Source: Trileptium ribeirensis
Lineage: Eukaryota > Nematoda > Enoplea > Enoplida > Thoracostomopsidae
Reading direction: 5' to 3'
Length of the DNA: 64,000 nt
Assembly (NCBI GenBank): GCA_030248225.1
Contig: JASANE010003332.1
Coordinates: 36,259 to 100,258, forward strand
Every line of letters starts with the position of its first letter. Positions within the stretch are counted from its first letter, which is position 1. Of this stretch, positions 1 to 12,800 are shown piece after piece. A model generated the notes under the pieces. It was not told the origin of the DNA. It saw only the letters and a list, made by a program, of their open reading frames with translations, and made no database searches. The position numbers and the translations under genes were made by a program.

Positions 1-1276
1 AATTTTGGTCGTCCACGTATTTCACGTTTATTCGATAAACGTGTTCTTCAATATAATGAAATTGTTTCTGATCCAGTTCTAAAAGCTACTGCTTTTAATG
101 CGTATTTATCACTTGTGTATTGTTCTAATGCTTTACCTGACAACGATGATATGTATTAACCGTTGTTAAACACGCGATTATTTGATTGTATTTTTACCAC
201 TAATAATGTACGAAAATACTTATGCAATATTGAACTTACGATGTATTCTGGCGTGGATTGAATCCGAAAAGTAACATTACATAATTTTTCTGAAGTCTAC
301 AATTTTAACCTATTTATCAAAGACATAGAAGACGACGTGATGTAATCTAAAATAAAATATTTTGCCAACGATAATTAAATATTTTGTTCTTTTGATGCAA
401 CAACTCAATCTTCCAATTTGCAAAATGATTGTCCAGGGTACATAATTGGTGTGCGCAAAATGGTTTAAACATTTCTTTCAACAAATGTCAAAACATACAT
501 ACAGGAAACAATCACCCTTTTCTACTCCGACTGTGTGAATACTCCGACTGTGTGAATGATCTTGGGGTCACAGTATCACCAACACTCAAATTATCTCCTC
601 GTTGTTCGAAAGTTGCCAAGCTCGCATGCAATAAAATTAATCTTATGTGTTCGAGTTTTTCATCCCATTAGCCAAAATGTTTGCTTAATTTATTTATAAT
701 TTTTGGTATATCGCACTTGGAATACACCAGTAAAATCTGGAGCTCTTTTCTATCACGTGATATTGAAATACTAGATAAACTTCAACGTTTATTTACCTGG
801 CGATTGCCTAGTTTTCAACGCTTAACTTAAAAACAACGCCCGACTGAATTGCAATTATCGAGCCTATATTATCGTCGCATCTATAAAGCCAGAGTTGTAG
901 TCTATAAATTTATTAACAGGATTATGGATCTTAAGGTGTCTAAATTCTCTACTTTTGCTGGAGCAAGAAAATGTTTTACTAATCGTGCAGCGAAATATTG
1001 GAATTGCTTACCTTCTGATATCGTCCAAACATCAAACTTAAAATTATTGAAGTCCCATTCAAAATTTGTCGAAGCCGTAGGAGGTAAAATCCAAGTAGTC
1101 GAACAATCGGCCTAATGTCAACCTCACTAGCCTTTTGGCTAAAGTTTTTTCTATTATTAGTACCTTGTCATCATTTCGTTTCTCTTATATTTCCTAGTTT
1201 ATGTTATATTTTGTCGAGATTTTTTCTTTTTCTGTCATGTGCTATGACTCGTTATTTAATAAACAAACGAACAGTT
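1..1276 (+). mobile_element. Decayed CR1/Jockey-type non-LTR retrotransposon (LINE), 3' part
   Basis: Three blocks read in order as parts of a LINE ORF2. Bases 1-159 give the spacer between endonuclease and reverse transcriptase, with a D-P-x-x-K-A-x-x-FN-x-Y motif. Bases 429-671 give the RT thumb region, with WCxxNGLxIxxxKC followed by the xDLGV motif. Bases 718-1115 give the C-terminal region, with LEYTSKIWS, LQRLF and the terminal F-x-NR-x-x-x-YWN-x-LP motif. The catalytic palm between 159 and 429 is missing and there are in-frame stops (for example near 829), so the copy is dead. The tail contains AATAAA at about 1257. Family assignment is from motifs only; the element starts before the window. 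Confidence 0.8.
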
Positions 1277-3071
1277 TAAACTGAAGGGAACACGTTTTTG
1301 TTCGGTAATTTACACCATTACCCCACTCTAAAGTTGTAGCATATATGAATTGTTGTCATATATTCAGAAATCTCCAAAAAGTATTTTAAAAAACCTATTG
1401 AGAGGAAAACAAATTATCTCTGTTGCATTTCATACGCGATAGCTTAACTGTGTGCACTAAGTATCATACTATTATAACTGATAGTTGATGGCATGTTACT
1501 AAGTAGCTACAAACAACGCAAAGCCAACAATTGTCACAGACAGCTGTTTATTTTAGAAAAGTGAAGAAATCAACCTGGTTTTGTATATCTTTATAGTTTG
1601 ATGCCAATGTTAACAAATAATAAGGTTAATACATGAAAGCAGAAAATTTCCATTTATCAACTTTATATTTCAAAATTAGCAGCATTTTTTAAAATCAAAT
1701 ATAAACATAACAACTCGGCTGTAGGAAAGTAACCTCAGCTGGAATTTTTAGTCAGGATGATTAAGTATTGCTTTTATTTAAAGAGAGGTCTCACAGCTGT
1801 AGATTATGTTCTCGATATATATTTTCTCAAACATAACAAACATTAAATATAAGAAAAGCATTAGGAAAATATATGAACCGACCCACATGAAACTAGTCCT
1901 TTTAAGCCTGTTCAGCTGTACTGCATCTAACTTGCTGAAATTATGACCCCTACCTTATCCGCAGTAGTTTCGGTGATCTTGCGTTTCCGAAAATAAACTT
2001 TTCCATTTTAGCATGCAGTGCACCCAGTTTGGTAGGACAACCAAAACTGCATAATTTTTTGGCAGCCAATAAAAAGATACCACGCTTCGGTAATTAATAT
2101 ATCTTAAATAATAACAGACGAAAAATAATTAACCGCAAACTAAATAAGCGGTTGCAAACAACTGATAAAATATATCCTATAAAATATATCAAAACAGGGC
2201 AACTTCTGTTCGTTAACACTTTGTACCTGTTTGCTGTTTGGTCACAAAATCGTTTCACAACGCACAGCGTAGCAATCACAATTAGCATTTTTTGTTACTA
2301 TAACGCATTTCTTTTTAATAATAATAATACGTGTAGTTCGCGAACATTACATGTGATGTGCAGTTTTTATAACACTAAACGTAGAAATGTTCGTTCGTTA
2401 ATACAAAATAAAAATTTTTCATTTCATATGTCGATCGGTCTGACATCGTTTACTTATAGTTTGTAAAGTTCATAGGGAAGACTTTTGTTAGTTAACGTTT
2501 TGGATGCGTTGCCAAAACACCAGTTTTATGTTCTCTTATATGAGGACGGATGACTGGTACGCCGAACAAGCGATCGACAACAGCTAATAACAGAAAGAGA
2601 AGGTAGAAGGTGCATCTTAAGTTTACTCATGCATTACAATATAAACATATATATCATATTGCAACATATTAAGATAAAAAATATCTATCACATTGCAAAC
2701 CACTGACATATATATTTATCGGACCACACTGATATTTTCTATGTATCATGCATGACATGTTTACACATCATATAATACACTAGCAAACATAAACCAAACT
2801 ATATAGTAAAATTGGATTTTTAATGCTTAATTTGGGAAGAAATTTCCCAGAATCTAATAGCCCAGTGGAATTTACCACTAGTATCGCATGACAAGTCGAT
2901 TGCTGTTTTGAAGAGCGATTGGTCGACAATGTTCGAGACTAAAAATTGGACCCATATCATAAGCATTGATATAAAATGCTGAGATTTGGCATTAGTGTTG
3001 CCACCAGTGCTTCTATACACATTGTTCAATTACATGATATATGATGCCGACTGTTACAAGTTGGCAACAAT

Positions 3072-3093
3072 GTCACAGCCTTCAGGCTGTGAC
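3072..3093. repeat. Perfect 10-bp hairpin, GTCACAGCCT / AGGCTGTGAC
   Basis: Two perfect 10-base arms are separated by TC. The GTGACA-type arm sequence recurs in other repeat debris near 18.4 kb and 32.1 kb, so this may be a relic of a terminal inverted repeat rather than a terminator. No gene is adjacent. Confidence 0.6.
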
Positions 3094-3145
3094 AAAAGTA
3101 CTTGATTGAAGTTATATACATTTGTTAGAAGTCACGATCGATACG

Positions 3146-3229
3146 TGTTTTTATAGATAGACGAAATTTAATCGACTTTGACTGAATTCTCCATCGGTAT
3201 GTGTTTTTATAGATAGACGAAATTTAATC
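3146..3229 (+). repeat. Two 28-base direct repeats with a 56-base period
   Basis: The segment starting TGTTTTTATAGATAGACG occurs identically at 3146-3173 and 3202-3229, and similarity extends a few bases upstream. It is a short tandem duplication in non-coding DNA. Confidence 0.75.
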
Positions 3230-5040
3230 AAGTAATGCTAATTTTAGCTGCCAGAAATGAATAACTACTCTCTGTATAAGTGAAGTTTCAGTAGAACATC
3301 GCTTAACTGAAAGAAAAGTCGTCCATTTGAAGCTCGCGTAATTATTTAATATAGTTTGGAACACAGATGTTCGACGAACTCAGATGTAAAAATACTACAA
3401 CACGAAGTATAGTAAGCGCTAGTATTCAGGGACACTGACATTTGCGAAGCAAAGTGAACTTTTATGTATTCTCCCGTATTATAGCAGCTAGATAGATCAT
3501 TTTTTCAACAGCGTGTGCTTATTCATCAGATTACAAATGTTTGTATATAAAAAATTTTAATTTTTATTACGCACAGCCTGCTACAACGCTTTTACCTTAT
3601 ATGATTGCTACTGCTCAAGATTTTTCCAATTCGATAGTGGCAACGAATAGAAACTTTGACAAATGACCTATTCGTTATCAATGTTTCTGCTTTGGAAATT
3701 CAATTAATCAGCCAACCGTTTTCATCTTCCCGCAAAGACGAAATGTGGACGGATAACTACTTAGTATTTAATTACATTTAAAGAATAGCACCAAATTTAG
3801 CTATTTTTCTTGTATTAAGGCATGATGGTCTGGAATTTAAGGACATATATGGTAATAAGTGTCAATGTGAAAACAGAAAATAAATTATGGATATACTAAA
3901 ATATGTTAGTTACATTCAATGTAATCTTCAATATAAAAAGGCTATCAAGATGGTAAAAATGTGAACCTACTTTAAACATCTAGAGCTGAAAGCAAACTAC
4001 CAGGTTATGAACATCTATAAGTAAACTCAGGGTCACCGATATTAAAAACTGTACCATGGTTTCAAAAGAAGCTATAAAACTATTGCTGGATACAAATTTC
4101 CCTGCATGCATGAATTTATCGCACACCATTATGTGGAACAAGTCTTTATTCGAGGAGGGCAAACACAGCACAAATCAACATTATATGAGGCTGTGCACAA
4201 CAACAAAACGCTCCAGAACTGAATCGTTTTTAGATCAGAACTTTTGAGCAATTCAAATACTTGGCATTTGTATGGTTTAGAAATTAAGTTTTTGTCTACA
4301 TCTCGATTATCTTGCTATCAAAAAGTATTCACTAGTGCGGTGATCCTGTTGAAGGCAAAATTATCCATGTGTCCATATATCTTGTAATCTTACTAAATGA
4401 GAGGATCCCTACGAATTGCACTTACTATTGGTACATTTGCTGTATTTGGAATACCGCCAATTGAAACAACAAACATTGCCTAAGCAATTTAAAACTATTA
4501 AGGATTTAATAATTGCTGACTGTGAGCTATAAATGGTGAAGATAAAGGTAATATAACGACAAAAAGGCCGAACGCGAACTCAAGCTTATCAGCGATAGAA
4601 TGCTAAAAAGCATAGCGATATGTTCAGCATAGCACAACAGGCAGATGCTGGATGTTGTTTTGCAGGAGGGACAAGGGGCTGTAGATATGACATATCTGTG
4701 TTTATGTCCTTATGCGACAAATCCTGGCGAATTTACTTGCGCACAGTCAAAAGTCCAAACTCAAATTGGATATTTCGTTACTCATAGAACATAAATACTT
4801 GAAAGAACATCTTCTAATTTTAGGTTATATCTCAGCTTTAAGTTGGCTATTTTAAGTGTTTACAAAAACTTGTAACATCAGGAAAATTTTACCGAACATT
4901 GCTCATAATTCTAGCTGTCTTCCGAAGTTAGAAACCTAATTTATATGCAGAACTCGAAGGTCCTTATTGATTTCTAATTTTCCGATGAAATTTATCATGG
5001 AAAACTTGGGATTAGAATTCGGACTTATAGGGCTATTTAG

Positions 5041-5365
5041 CCCCTTAAATGCATTTGTTTCATTGGTTTAATCGAGCGATTGATTAAATTATGACTAACT
5101 CTTCAACACATGAATTGCCTTTTGCATCGGCAATGTTTGACAAATTCAAGCTCGTGCCAGGTATCGGAATTGAACTGTACGGGTACAAGCGGCGAGTGCA
5201 AGCAACTGAGTTATCAAATTAGTTGGTCAATCAGTTTCTTAAATCAGAAAGAACTTCGCAAAGCGAGCGAATAATAGCATATATGCATGCCAAGCGGTAA
5301 AGTCAGTTAATACAACCTACCGCAATATGGGCTCTTGCTAAGTGCTAACTTTGGGCATTATATGG
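5041..5365 (-). mobile_element. piggyBac-like / tRNA-like MITE, diverged copy
   Basis: Read on the minus strand, this copy has the family's GCGAGCGAATAA complement (5256-5268), a tRNA-like segment around 5150-5225 and a terminal CCCCTTAAATGC related to the CCCTTTCATGCCC end. It is flanked by TTAG (5037-5040) and TTAA (5366-5369), as expected for a TTAA-targeting element. It is longer than the 265-bp reference copies, so an insertion or misplaced boundary is possible. Confidence 0.55.
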
Positions 5366-5369
5366 TTAA

Positions 5370-6587
5370 GGGCACAGATCTTAAACTTGTATCCATGAAT
5401 TCCAGACTCGGAGGCTAACGAGGCAAGTTTAATGAGCCGCTGCCGCAAAATTTGTGCTAGGTTATACGAAATACCCCTTAATTCATGCAGAAAAGGGTTT
5501 ATTGCTATTTAACATAGAGAACTGCATGTCCTACTTTACATTGTCTCATCTCAGATGGCCAGGTTTTCGGCGCAAAAAATGTTCCACAGAAAAGACTTGA
5601 TTTGTCATATTGAGTTTAAAAATGGTCATTAAAAACGTACGATATGTTATTTACCCAAAGTAGTAATTTTTCCTGCTATTTGTATTGAACCACCTTTGGT
5701 AGGGTGACCTTAAATATCGAAAGCAAAACGGTTTGTAGCGTTTTCAATTTCTAAGCTTATTTTATGTTTACGTCTTACTTATTGCACAACAGATACGGAG
5801 ATCGACACGAATAATATTTACCTCAAAATTCAATAGCCGTCGGCAAGTTAGTTTACAGTGAACACCGAAAACTCTCCTAAGCTTAAACGTACCAAGAATC
5901 CCAACACATTGAATTTTAAGTTATTTCGAAAAATCCAAATATAAAAGCATCTAAAGCCATAGTTAATAGTACCGTCCCCAGTTAGCAGCGACTATCATTT
6001 AAATACAATGATCGACCCCTTAAATGCTTTTTATGAGGCATTTAAGGGACATAATCATGTTTTGTGATTATTTATTACCAGTTGAATGCTTGTAAATGTT
6101 ATTAAAATAAAAACGTTTGAAATGTTATGCTCTTTCTGCTGAACCTATTATGGCAATATTAGTCAGGGCTGCTAATGGATAGTTGTCAGCGTAAAATTGT
6201 CACTGTCCCTAAATACCCACACGTTGTAAAAAAGAATGTCCCTTAATACCCACACTTACTATACTAAACATATTTTATACACCCAATTATGCCTAACCAA
6301 ATCAATCGGTCCAAATGATTTTATTAAACAATCTTGAACTAGTTTATTAGGAAAGCTAAAGTATATCCAGACTTTACCTTCAAGTATTGCACATCCTCTC
6401 TGTAAGCCGCAAGTCAGGGTTATCTTGATATTTAAGGCTTTCATACCGCGCTAAAGGCACGTTGGCGAATTAAGCAATTATGAATAAAATTGCAAAATTT
6501 TGAGGAACAACTTTAGAGTACAAGAAAAATGTTATGGCGGAAAATGGGTAACAATGGCAAAAATTATGGGTTTCTACCTGCGCCCCC
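5370..6587. other. Region 3' of the Kunitz-lustrin gene, no gene seen
   Basis: Non-coding by inspection. It contains a perfect 11-bp inverted repeat CCCTTAAATGC/GCATTTAAGGG (6017-6048), resembling the ends of the MITE family, and a short direct repeat (TCCC-TAAATACCCACAC type) near 6202 and 6236. If exon 8 is spliced rather than terminal, further exons should lie here, but no Kunitz or lustrin pattern was found. Confidence 0.45.
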
Positions 6588-6802
6588 CTAAGCCGACGAA
6601 CCTTGAGCAGCTATGATATGTATATCAGACATACCTGGACAATTCCTTTCACACTGCAATTTCGACAAGAAATTGTTGGCGTTTCCTTTAAGTCCGCGGT
6701 ATTCCATGGCTTCACAACCTTGGCTGTTTTCGTCGAAATAAAACCGTTCCATACGAGCTGGTCCGGTACCTTCCGACCGCGGAAGACGACAGGCTTCATC
6801 GC
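6588..6802 (-). CDS. Exon 8: Kunitz domain 4
   Basis: After a CAACTTTAG acceptor the exon opens in phase 1. It encodes a Kunitz core with Cys5, Cys30, Cys51 and Cys55 equivalents, the G-T-G-P motif, RFYFD and GNANNF. The Cys14 position is Gly and the Cys38 position is Leu, so one of the three disulfides is cleanly missing as a pair; P1 is Pro. Two 3' ends are possible. A donor GTATGT directly after the last domain residues gives an exon of 6635-6802, symmetric 1-1 like the others. Alternatively the frame continues for 15 more codons to a TAG at 6588-6590, making this the last exon. Spacing between the domain and the donor is the same as in exons 4 and 6. Confidence 0.82.
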
Positions 6803-9800
6803 CTAAAGTTGACACTACTGATTCTTAGAAGTTGTGGTTTTGGACAACATATAGTGTTAATGAAATTTTTGTGTGCTATGATGGAGTTGCTTGTCATTTT
6901 TCTATAGTTTCAGTTTAAATAACGCCGTGTTTTAAAATTTCTCATGCACAGTTAAGATTTAACGTTGTCTAAACATAAAAGCGGTGTGAACGCTGATTTC
7001 GATATTAATATTTGTTTTATTTATGGCTATTTTTACCAAATTCGCCATAGCAGATATCCGATTAAGAAACGTATCACCTACCGCTATAGCATTGCGACTT
7101 TATTATAACGCTAGCATCGCCTTTTATAGACTACGCGAATGATCATCAAACATATATTAATCATCCCATCGTTGTAATAGAACAGACGATATTCAGTTAT
7201 ACGTTTATTAATATCGTAGCTCACATAGGATTCTAACATTTTGTTTGGCTGATTAAAGCTATGCTAAAAAGAAACCTGCACTGGGCTAAAAATATCATGT
7301 TTAACGTGCTGTAAATATGCAAACAGCGACATTTTTAACCAACAATTCATATATTTTTTAAACAGAACGTTCATGATAATCAGAATGAATGTGTAGCAGG
7401 TTGTAGTATTCGTATAATTGTTTTAAAAACATATCTGTTTCATGATTATCCAGCTAACTGCACTTCATAGATTTAAAATATAAACGTGCGAATACAAATA
7501 TGATCTAAATTTCTCGTCTGGGCAAATTGCATAAAGATCTTGCTATATGCTTGGAGCGTTGGGTTATTATGCGGATATATATAAATAAACATTAAAATCA
7601 TAGAATATTGATGCACATTTATTTGAGTCTTAATGCTTAAATGGTTTACGAAGGCACCTATCTCCCCTAGTTAGCGGTACATTATTTGCCAGTTTCTTAT
7701 TAGACATCCGGAAATTTCACAAGTAGGTAACCCAAACGATAACGCACACAAGAATTGCTGTAGTAACATTTCCAGCGCAAACCCAAGATTCCCTTACGTC
7801 TATTACGATATGTTGCTATAACTGCAGAAATCAGCGAATGTGATGCATAGAAAACAAGATTTGTGCAAAAATGGGGCATGTTCAAGTCAGAACCTCTGTT
7901 CATTCTCCGATATGGAACGGTAAATTCTGATATACAAAATCACCAGTTTATTTGGTTTTGCGATAAGATATAGAAAGTTCCAAATTTTCAATATTTATAT
8001 ACGTTTATACGCAATGAGGCAAGATTGTGGCAATAATAATTGGTCACCAAACTTTTGCAATTGAAGTAAGTATGAGTGGCATAAACAGAAGTTTGTACTG
8101 CTACCGATATTCTAAAGCTCGTGGAAGCTTTCACAGTAACAAGTTGAGAACTTCCATCCGTTATGTTGTCATTATTCCAACCACATAACGGTGTGTCTAT
8201 AATTCTAATTCTGATTCATTTCGTTAGTCAATACAACATAATGAGTTAAACATTGCACTGAACAGAATAAAGAAAATGGTTATATATCTAGACATGCATT
8301 CATAACCAATATCAATGTTGAATAACCATAATTATTCTATGCTATAATTCAAAATCAAAGGCCAAAAACTTTACTTTCAAATTGACAACACAATGTCGTT
8401 TGATCGTCGGTACCAACATGGCAATAGTAGCTCGCTGGGCAACTCGTTGAATCACCCGCGTTGCATCCCATTAGTTGACCATCTTCATGGCGAAACGGTT
8501 CACCAACAAAACAGGGATTGACTGCAACAGAAAATCAAACAAATGGCGCTATCACTATGTTGATATAAAAGAATGGTTTAGCGGCGTAGGTTCGTCAAAC
8601 AATCTAGTAATCTCTTCTTAGGAGTTGGTAGCACCGGGCTAAAATTTTAACACCGATCGGAAAATATACTAAGACTTAGATTAAGTAGTGTGTTACGCCA
8701 AGCTGTTTCAAAATATAATTAAATTTATCTTAGTATCCATAATTAAAAACGTTTTTTTGGCTTCGCGCAGACTTGAAGCAGAATCTATTACCGTTTCACG
8801 AGCTCAAATATATAAAATAACAGACCGGCAAGCATATGAGTAAAAGTATTTAAATAATAGTAAGATTAGTGTTTTAATTTTCATGGCATCTGCTGCAAAA
8901 TATGTTTCATTTCAAACAAAATTGTCCGAAACAATGCGAAGATGTGAATTTTGGTAGGAGAATTATGCGAAAAAAATGTCAATAAAATATCAGTCAATTG
9001 AGCATCTCCTGTCCTGCATTAATATATTGTATCCCTAGCAAATCTGATAAATTTGCATTTTTAGACGTACCTATTAATAAGTCCAATAATTATTTATTGT
9101 TTATTGCACGTGAATTAATATCCCAAATTAAATGATGTAAATTAAATAGATGACTATAACATACGATAAAACTTTCATCAAAGCATAGTTGTAGACATTT
9201 TATACTTGAAGATTTAACTTATGTGTTTTAATTCTATTGAAATAATAGAGTTAATAACGTCGCAAAACCAGTTATTGACGATTGCAAAAATATGGCACTG
9301 TGCACCCTTATATTTCTAGCAAATTATTCGATAATCGTTTGGCCACCAAATCCTTTAGTAGCGTAAGTGAAATGTATGTTGGGGTGTTCCCGATATACTA
9401 ACGAAGCCTAAATCTTAGACATAGTCAAAGACAAGGTTCTTATGTCAGCCTTATACGAAACCTAAGCTTAATGTAAGGGCACACCCCACGACTCCCCGCA
9501 CTCAGTGGTTTTTCTCTAACCATAAGGCGTACCACTCCTAGCCCTTGCATGGTCTAGCGTTCAGATGTTAAACGTTTATGCTTTAGGAATGAATTATTTT
9601 TATTGAAAGGACGAGTTAAACTAGCAGCTTGTCTTATCGCCAAGACGATGTATTCTGAGGGTTGAATATGTAATTTGGAGACATGCGCATAGCTATATCG
9701 AACGTGAAATTACAAAACGAGTTACCAACATCAGCCACATGTACCAATTATTGTGCCATCAGGTTTTATATAGGAGGTGATCGATGATGAATTGCTCTAC

Positions 9801-12800
9801 AAAACGATACCAAAAATGCCTATATGACTCGATTGATTGAAGAGATATTACCATTTTCAAGTATTCCGGGTCTTTTGGGCCCATACAAAACCCTCATCAA
9901 CCCAACATAGCAGTTTAAGTAATAACAATAGCAGCACACCATTTGCAGCGACATAAACGGTGAACTTCTCTAAAAATGAGACCAAAAAATTCAAAAATAG
10001 CTGTGGCGGTTGACGAGATACTACTATTTTCGTGTATTTTTGGTCCCATGAGTCCACTGGAAAAACCATTTTTGACTCAACCTTGCGGCAGGAGCGTAGC
10101 AAAAGGGGGGTGGGGCGGGGCGGCCCCCTCTCAATCCAAAGTTACCAGTGAAAATTTTGGTAAGGGTCCCTTATTATGTTTGGATTTTTCAGAGTGAATG
10201 AAATTTGAAGGCACTTTGCGGTTTTCAAAAATAAATTATTGGGAAAAAATTTTTGCGCTTCACGCGGTTATTTTAATTCACATCTCCATTTCTTACGAAT
10301 TTGGCAATATGCAAAATTGTTTGTGCTATGAAAATATGTTCTTCGCATAATCAACACTCGCAATGCAAACGCTTATCCGAGTATAAGTATGTCATTTCTT
10401 ACAGCGGTTACAAATGTTTTTGAGGGCTGGACACTGACATAAAAACTAGCGAAAAGAACAACCTTGCAAAAAATTTTGTCCGCCCCACCAATCAAAAAAT
10501 CTGGGTACGCCACTACTTTGCGGCGCAAATAATAAATTTAGTAGCACACTATCTCCAGCTACATAGAGGACGAATTGCTCTACAGAATGAGACCAAGTAC
10601 AACTATATAGCTGGATTTGAATATATAATCATTTTCGTGTATTTTGAGTCTCGTGGACCCTTTTAGATATTATTTTGACCCAAATCCTACATTCTGGGAG
10701 CATTGCACAAAAAACCACTATAACAGATATATAGCGACTTATTTGCTCTACAAAATGAGCACAATGATTCTTTAATATCTACAGTGGTTGTCGAGTTAGA
10801 ATAAATAACGTGATCTTTTGGGCCCTTTCTGCACCCGACCCGAGCATCTTTGGCCCGTTTTTCGGCAGAAGATGTTAGAATCGGGCATCGTGCCCTAAAG
10901 AGCACAAATGGGCTAATGCGCTAGTGAATCAGTCTAGCAGAAGTTGAGTTATACGTGAAAACCCAGAAACGTACACTGTCGAAATTTGCCACTTTGGACA
11001 GTGAGAATTCACCGCCTCGCTCGTTTCTCTCACTCACCCAGAATTCAAATATCTACTAAAACAAAATTTGTTTAACTTTCACTACAAAATGTGTTCCACA
11101 TTTGCGACAAACTTGCTTAATACCGTGCGTATACAGACTTGACTTTGCAACTATCAAGTTGATTATTCACCATTTGATATTTTCAACTAATTTATATTTC
11201 GCTGTGGTCGAGCTAAATAGCAGTTAAACGTTTTCCTAAGTTCAAAGCTAAATTTTCAACCTCCGTAAAACAGAAAAGGTATAGATGGTGAGAAACCAAC
11301 CAAAATATTGTCCAAAAATTTTATTACCAAAACACGAATTTTCACAATCTGAAAGGGTTAGGAAATTATTTTGATTTCCTTGAAGACCGTGATAGGCAAA
11401 TTGACGGCAACGTTGTGTGTCAGGGTCAAACGCGAATCTAAGTAAATTTTCTGGTCCAATTCCGGACAGCGGCTGTTGTTGACAACGGTCTATTCCTAAA
11501 AAGAACAAAAATTTAGGAAGGTTAAGTCAAAACATGCACAATTAAAGCTTAAAATGTCCTTAGGTATCCATGGATGACGGCGAGGGGTGGTACGGTGGAG
11601 GGTTATCCCTTGATATTAGGACTACCTCTCTCCCTCATGGCATATTTACACACCGTCGAAGGCTCAACATGCCTCCTTGCCAAGGCTGAAGTCGGAATAT
11701 TCTTTGAAAATTGACAAACATTGTCCAAAATTATAGAAATAGGCCGTAATCAGCAAGAATTGGTAAAAATTTTAAGAATCTCTCTGAGGATAACCTACCC
11801 CCCCTTCAAACTATCTACCCTCGACTTCTGAGACGACGGGACATTGGACACTTTTGACTTACAAATAACACAATTAAAATGAACACATGATGAAATTTAA
11901 GAATTCCAACTACGTAAGTGGACTGCGTGGATTTTTCAATATCGCCAAAGTTTATTTTCTGAAAGTCCGGTCGCGATATTGTTGAAAAGTTTGATGTTAA
12001 AACAATCATTTTTCACCATTTCGATGCCCCGCTCCAACTTTGGTATATTCAGTTTTACACTGCGTTCGCTATCATCAAAGCCCACTTCAGGCAAAACAGC
12101 TGCAACAGATTAACATTTAAGTTGAGGAACAATAATTGAAACATTATGAATGAATAAAAAATCAAATAGATAACGTTAAGTGCAAATGCGCAAATCAATT
12201 TTATTGTTAAATATTTAACCCCAACCGATTTAAAATTGTAGGTATAAATGAATTCGTGGTTTAAAAAAACCTTACCACATTTAACGGCTCTTACAATTTT
12301 TGAACAATTGATTGTCCACATGTCTAATATATTAGGCACCATTCTCGTCAAAGCCGACAAAATGTACGAATATGTTCAATTCTTACCCGAATGTTAATCT
12401 TCCATGCCCAACTGTGCCAATTGGCATAGCTACATATTGCAACGCTTTATGCTAACTAAGTGTGTTGCTCCATTGCTTGAAGTACGTTTACACGCGTTGT
12501 TATTCGTTCACTTTGAGACATTCCTTAAGGAACTCCAGGAGGGGAAGCAGCTCCCAGATGGCTCAGTGGTTTATGTAAAAAGCGTTTTCGCCAATACGAT
12601 CGGGGTTAGATCCGCGGCGCAGGCTTGAGTTTGCCAATTGTTGCATGATTCACAAACTAGCTTAAGTATTAAAGGATTAATCAAAAATTATCCAGTCCCT
12701 ACACTAACGCTTTCATTTTCAACTCTGATAACTGGCATCAGTGCATATTGCAACGCGTTATGATAAGTATGTCGCGTTACCTACGTTTACATAAGCGTTG

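Larger units (their letters stand above)
1277..5040. other. AT-rich stretch without a recognisable gene
   Basis: No open segment here shows a known domain or a convincing splice context. The longest open runs (for example 2152-2466) are compositionally like the background. A perfect hairpin at 3072-3093 and a short direct repeat at 3146-3229 are listed separately. The part next to 5041 may contain undetected downstream exons of the Kunitz-lustrin gene, but none was found. Confidence 0.5.
8522..11327 (-). other. Intron 6, holding a 173-bp tandem array with a nested MITE
   Basis: Besides the array and hAT-like element listed separately, this intron has a short imperfect inverted repeat (GGGGTGTTCCC at about 9382, GGGCACACCCC complement at about 9476). 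No additional exon was found. Confidence 0.6.

Noticed and set aside
4605..4760. Cysteine-rich open segments on both strands
   Set aside because: Short, no domain spacing and no matching splice phase.
6259..6444. Minus frame with a Kunitz-like look (C...W-I-YF...C) just downstream of exon 8
   Set aside because: The cysteine and glycine spacing does not fit the Kunitz pattern, and a GTAAAG donor would cut it in two.
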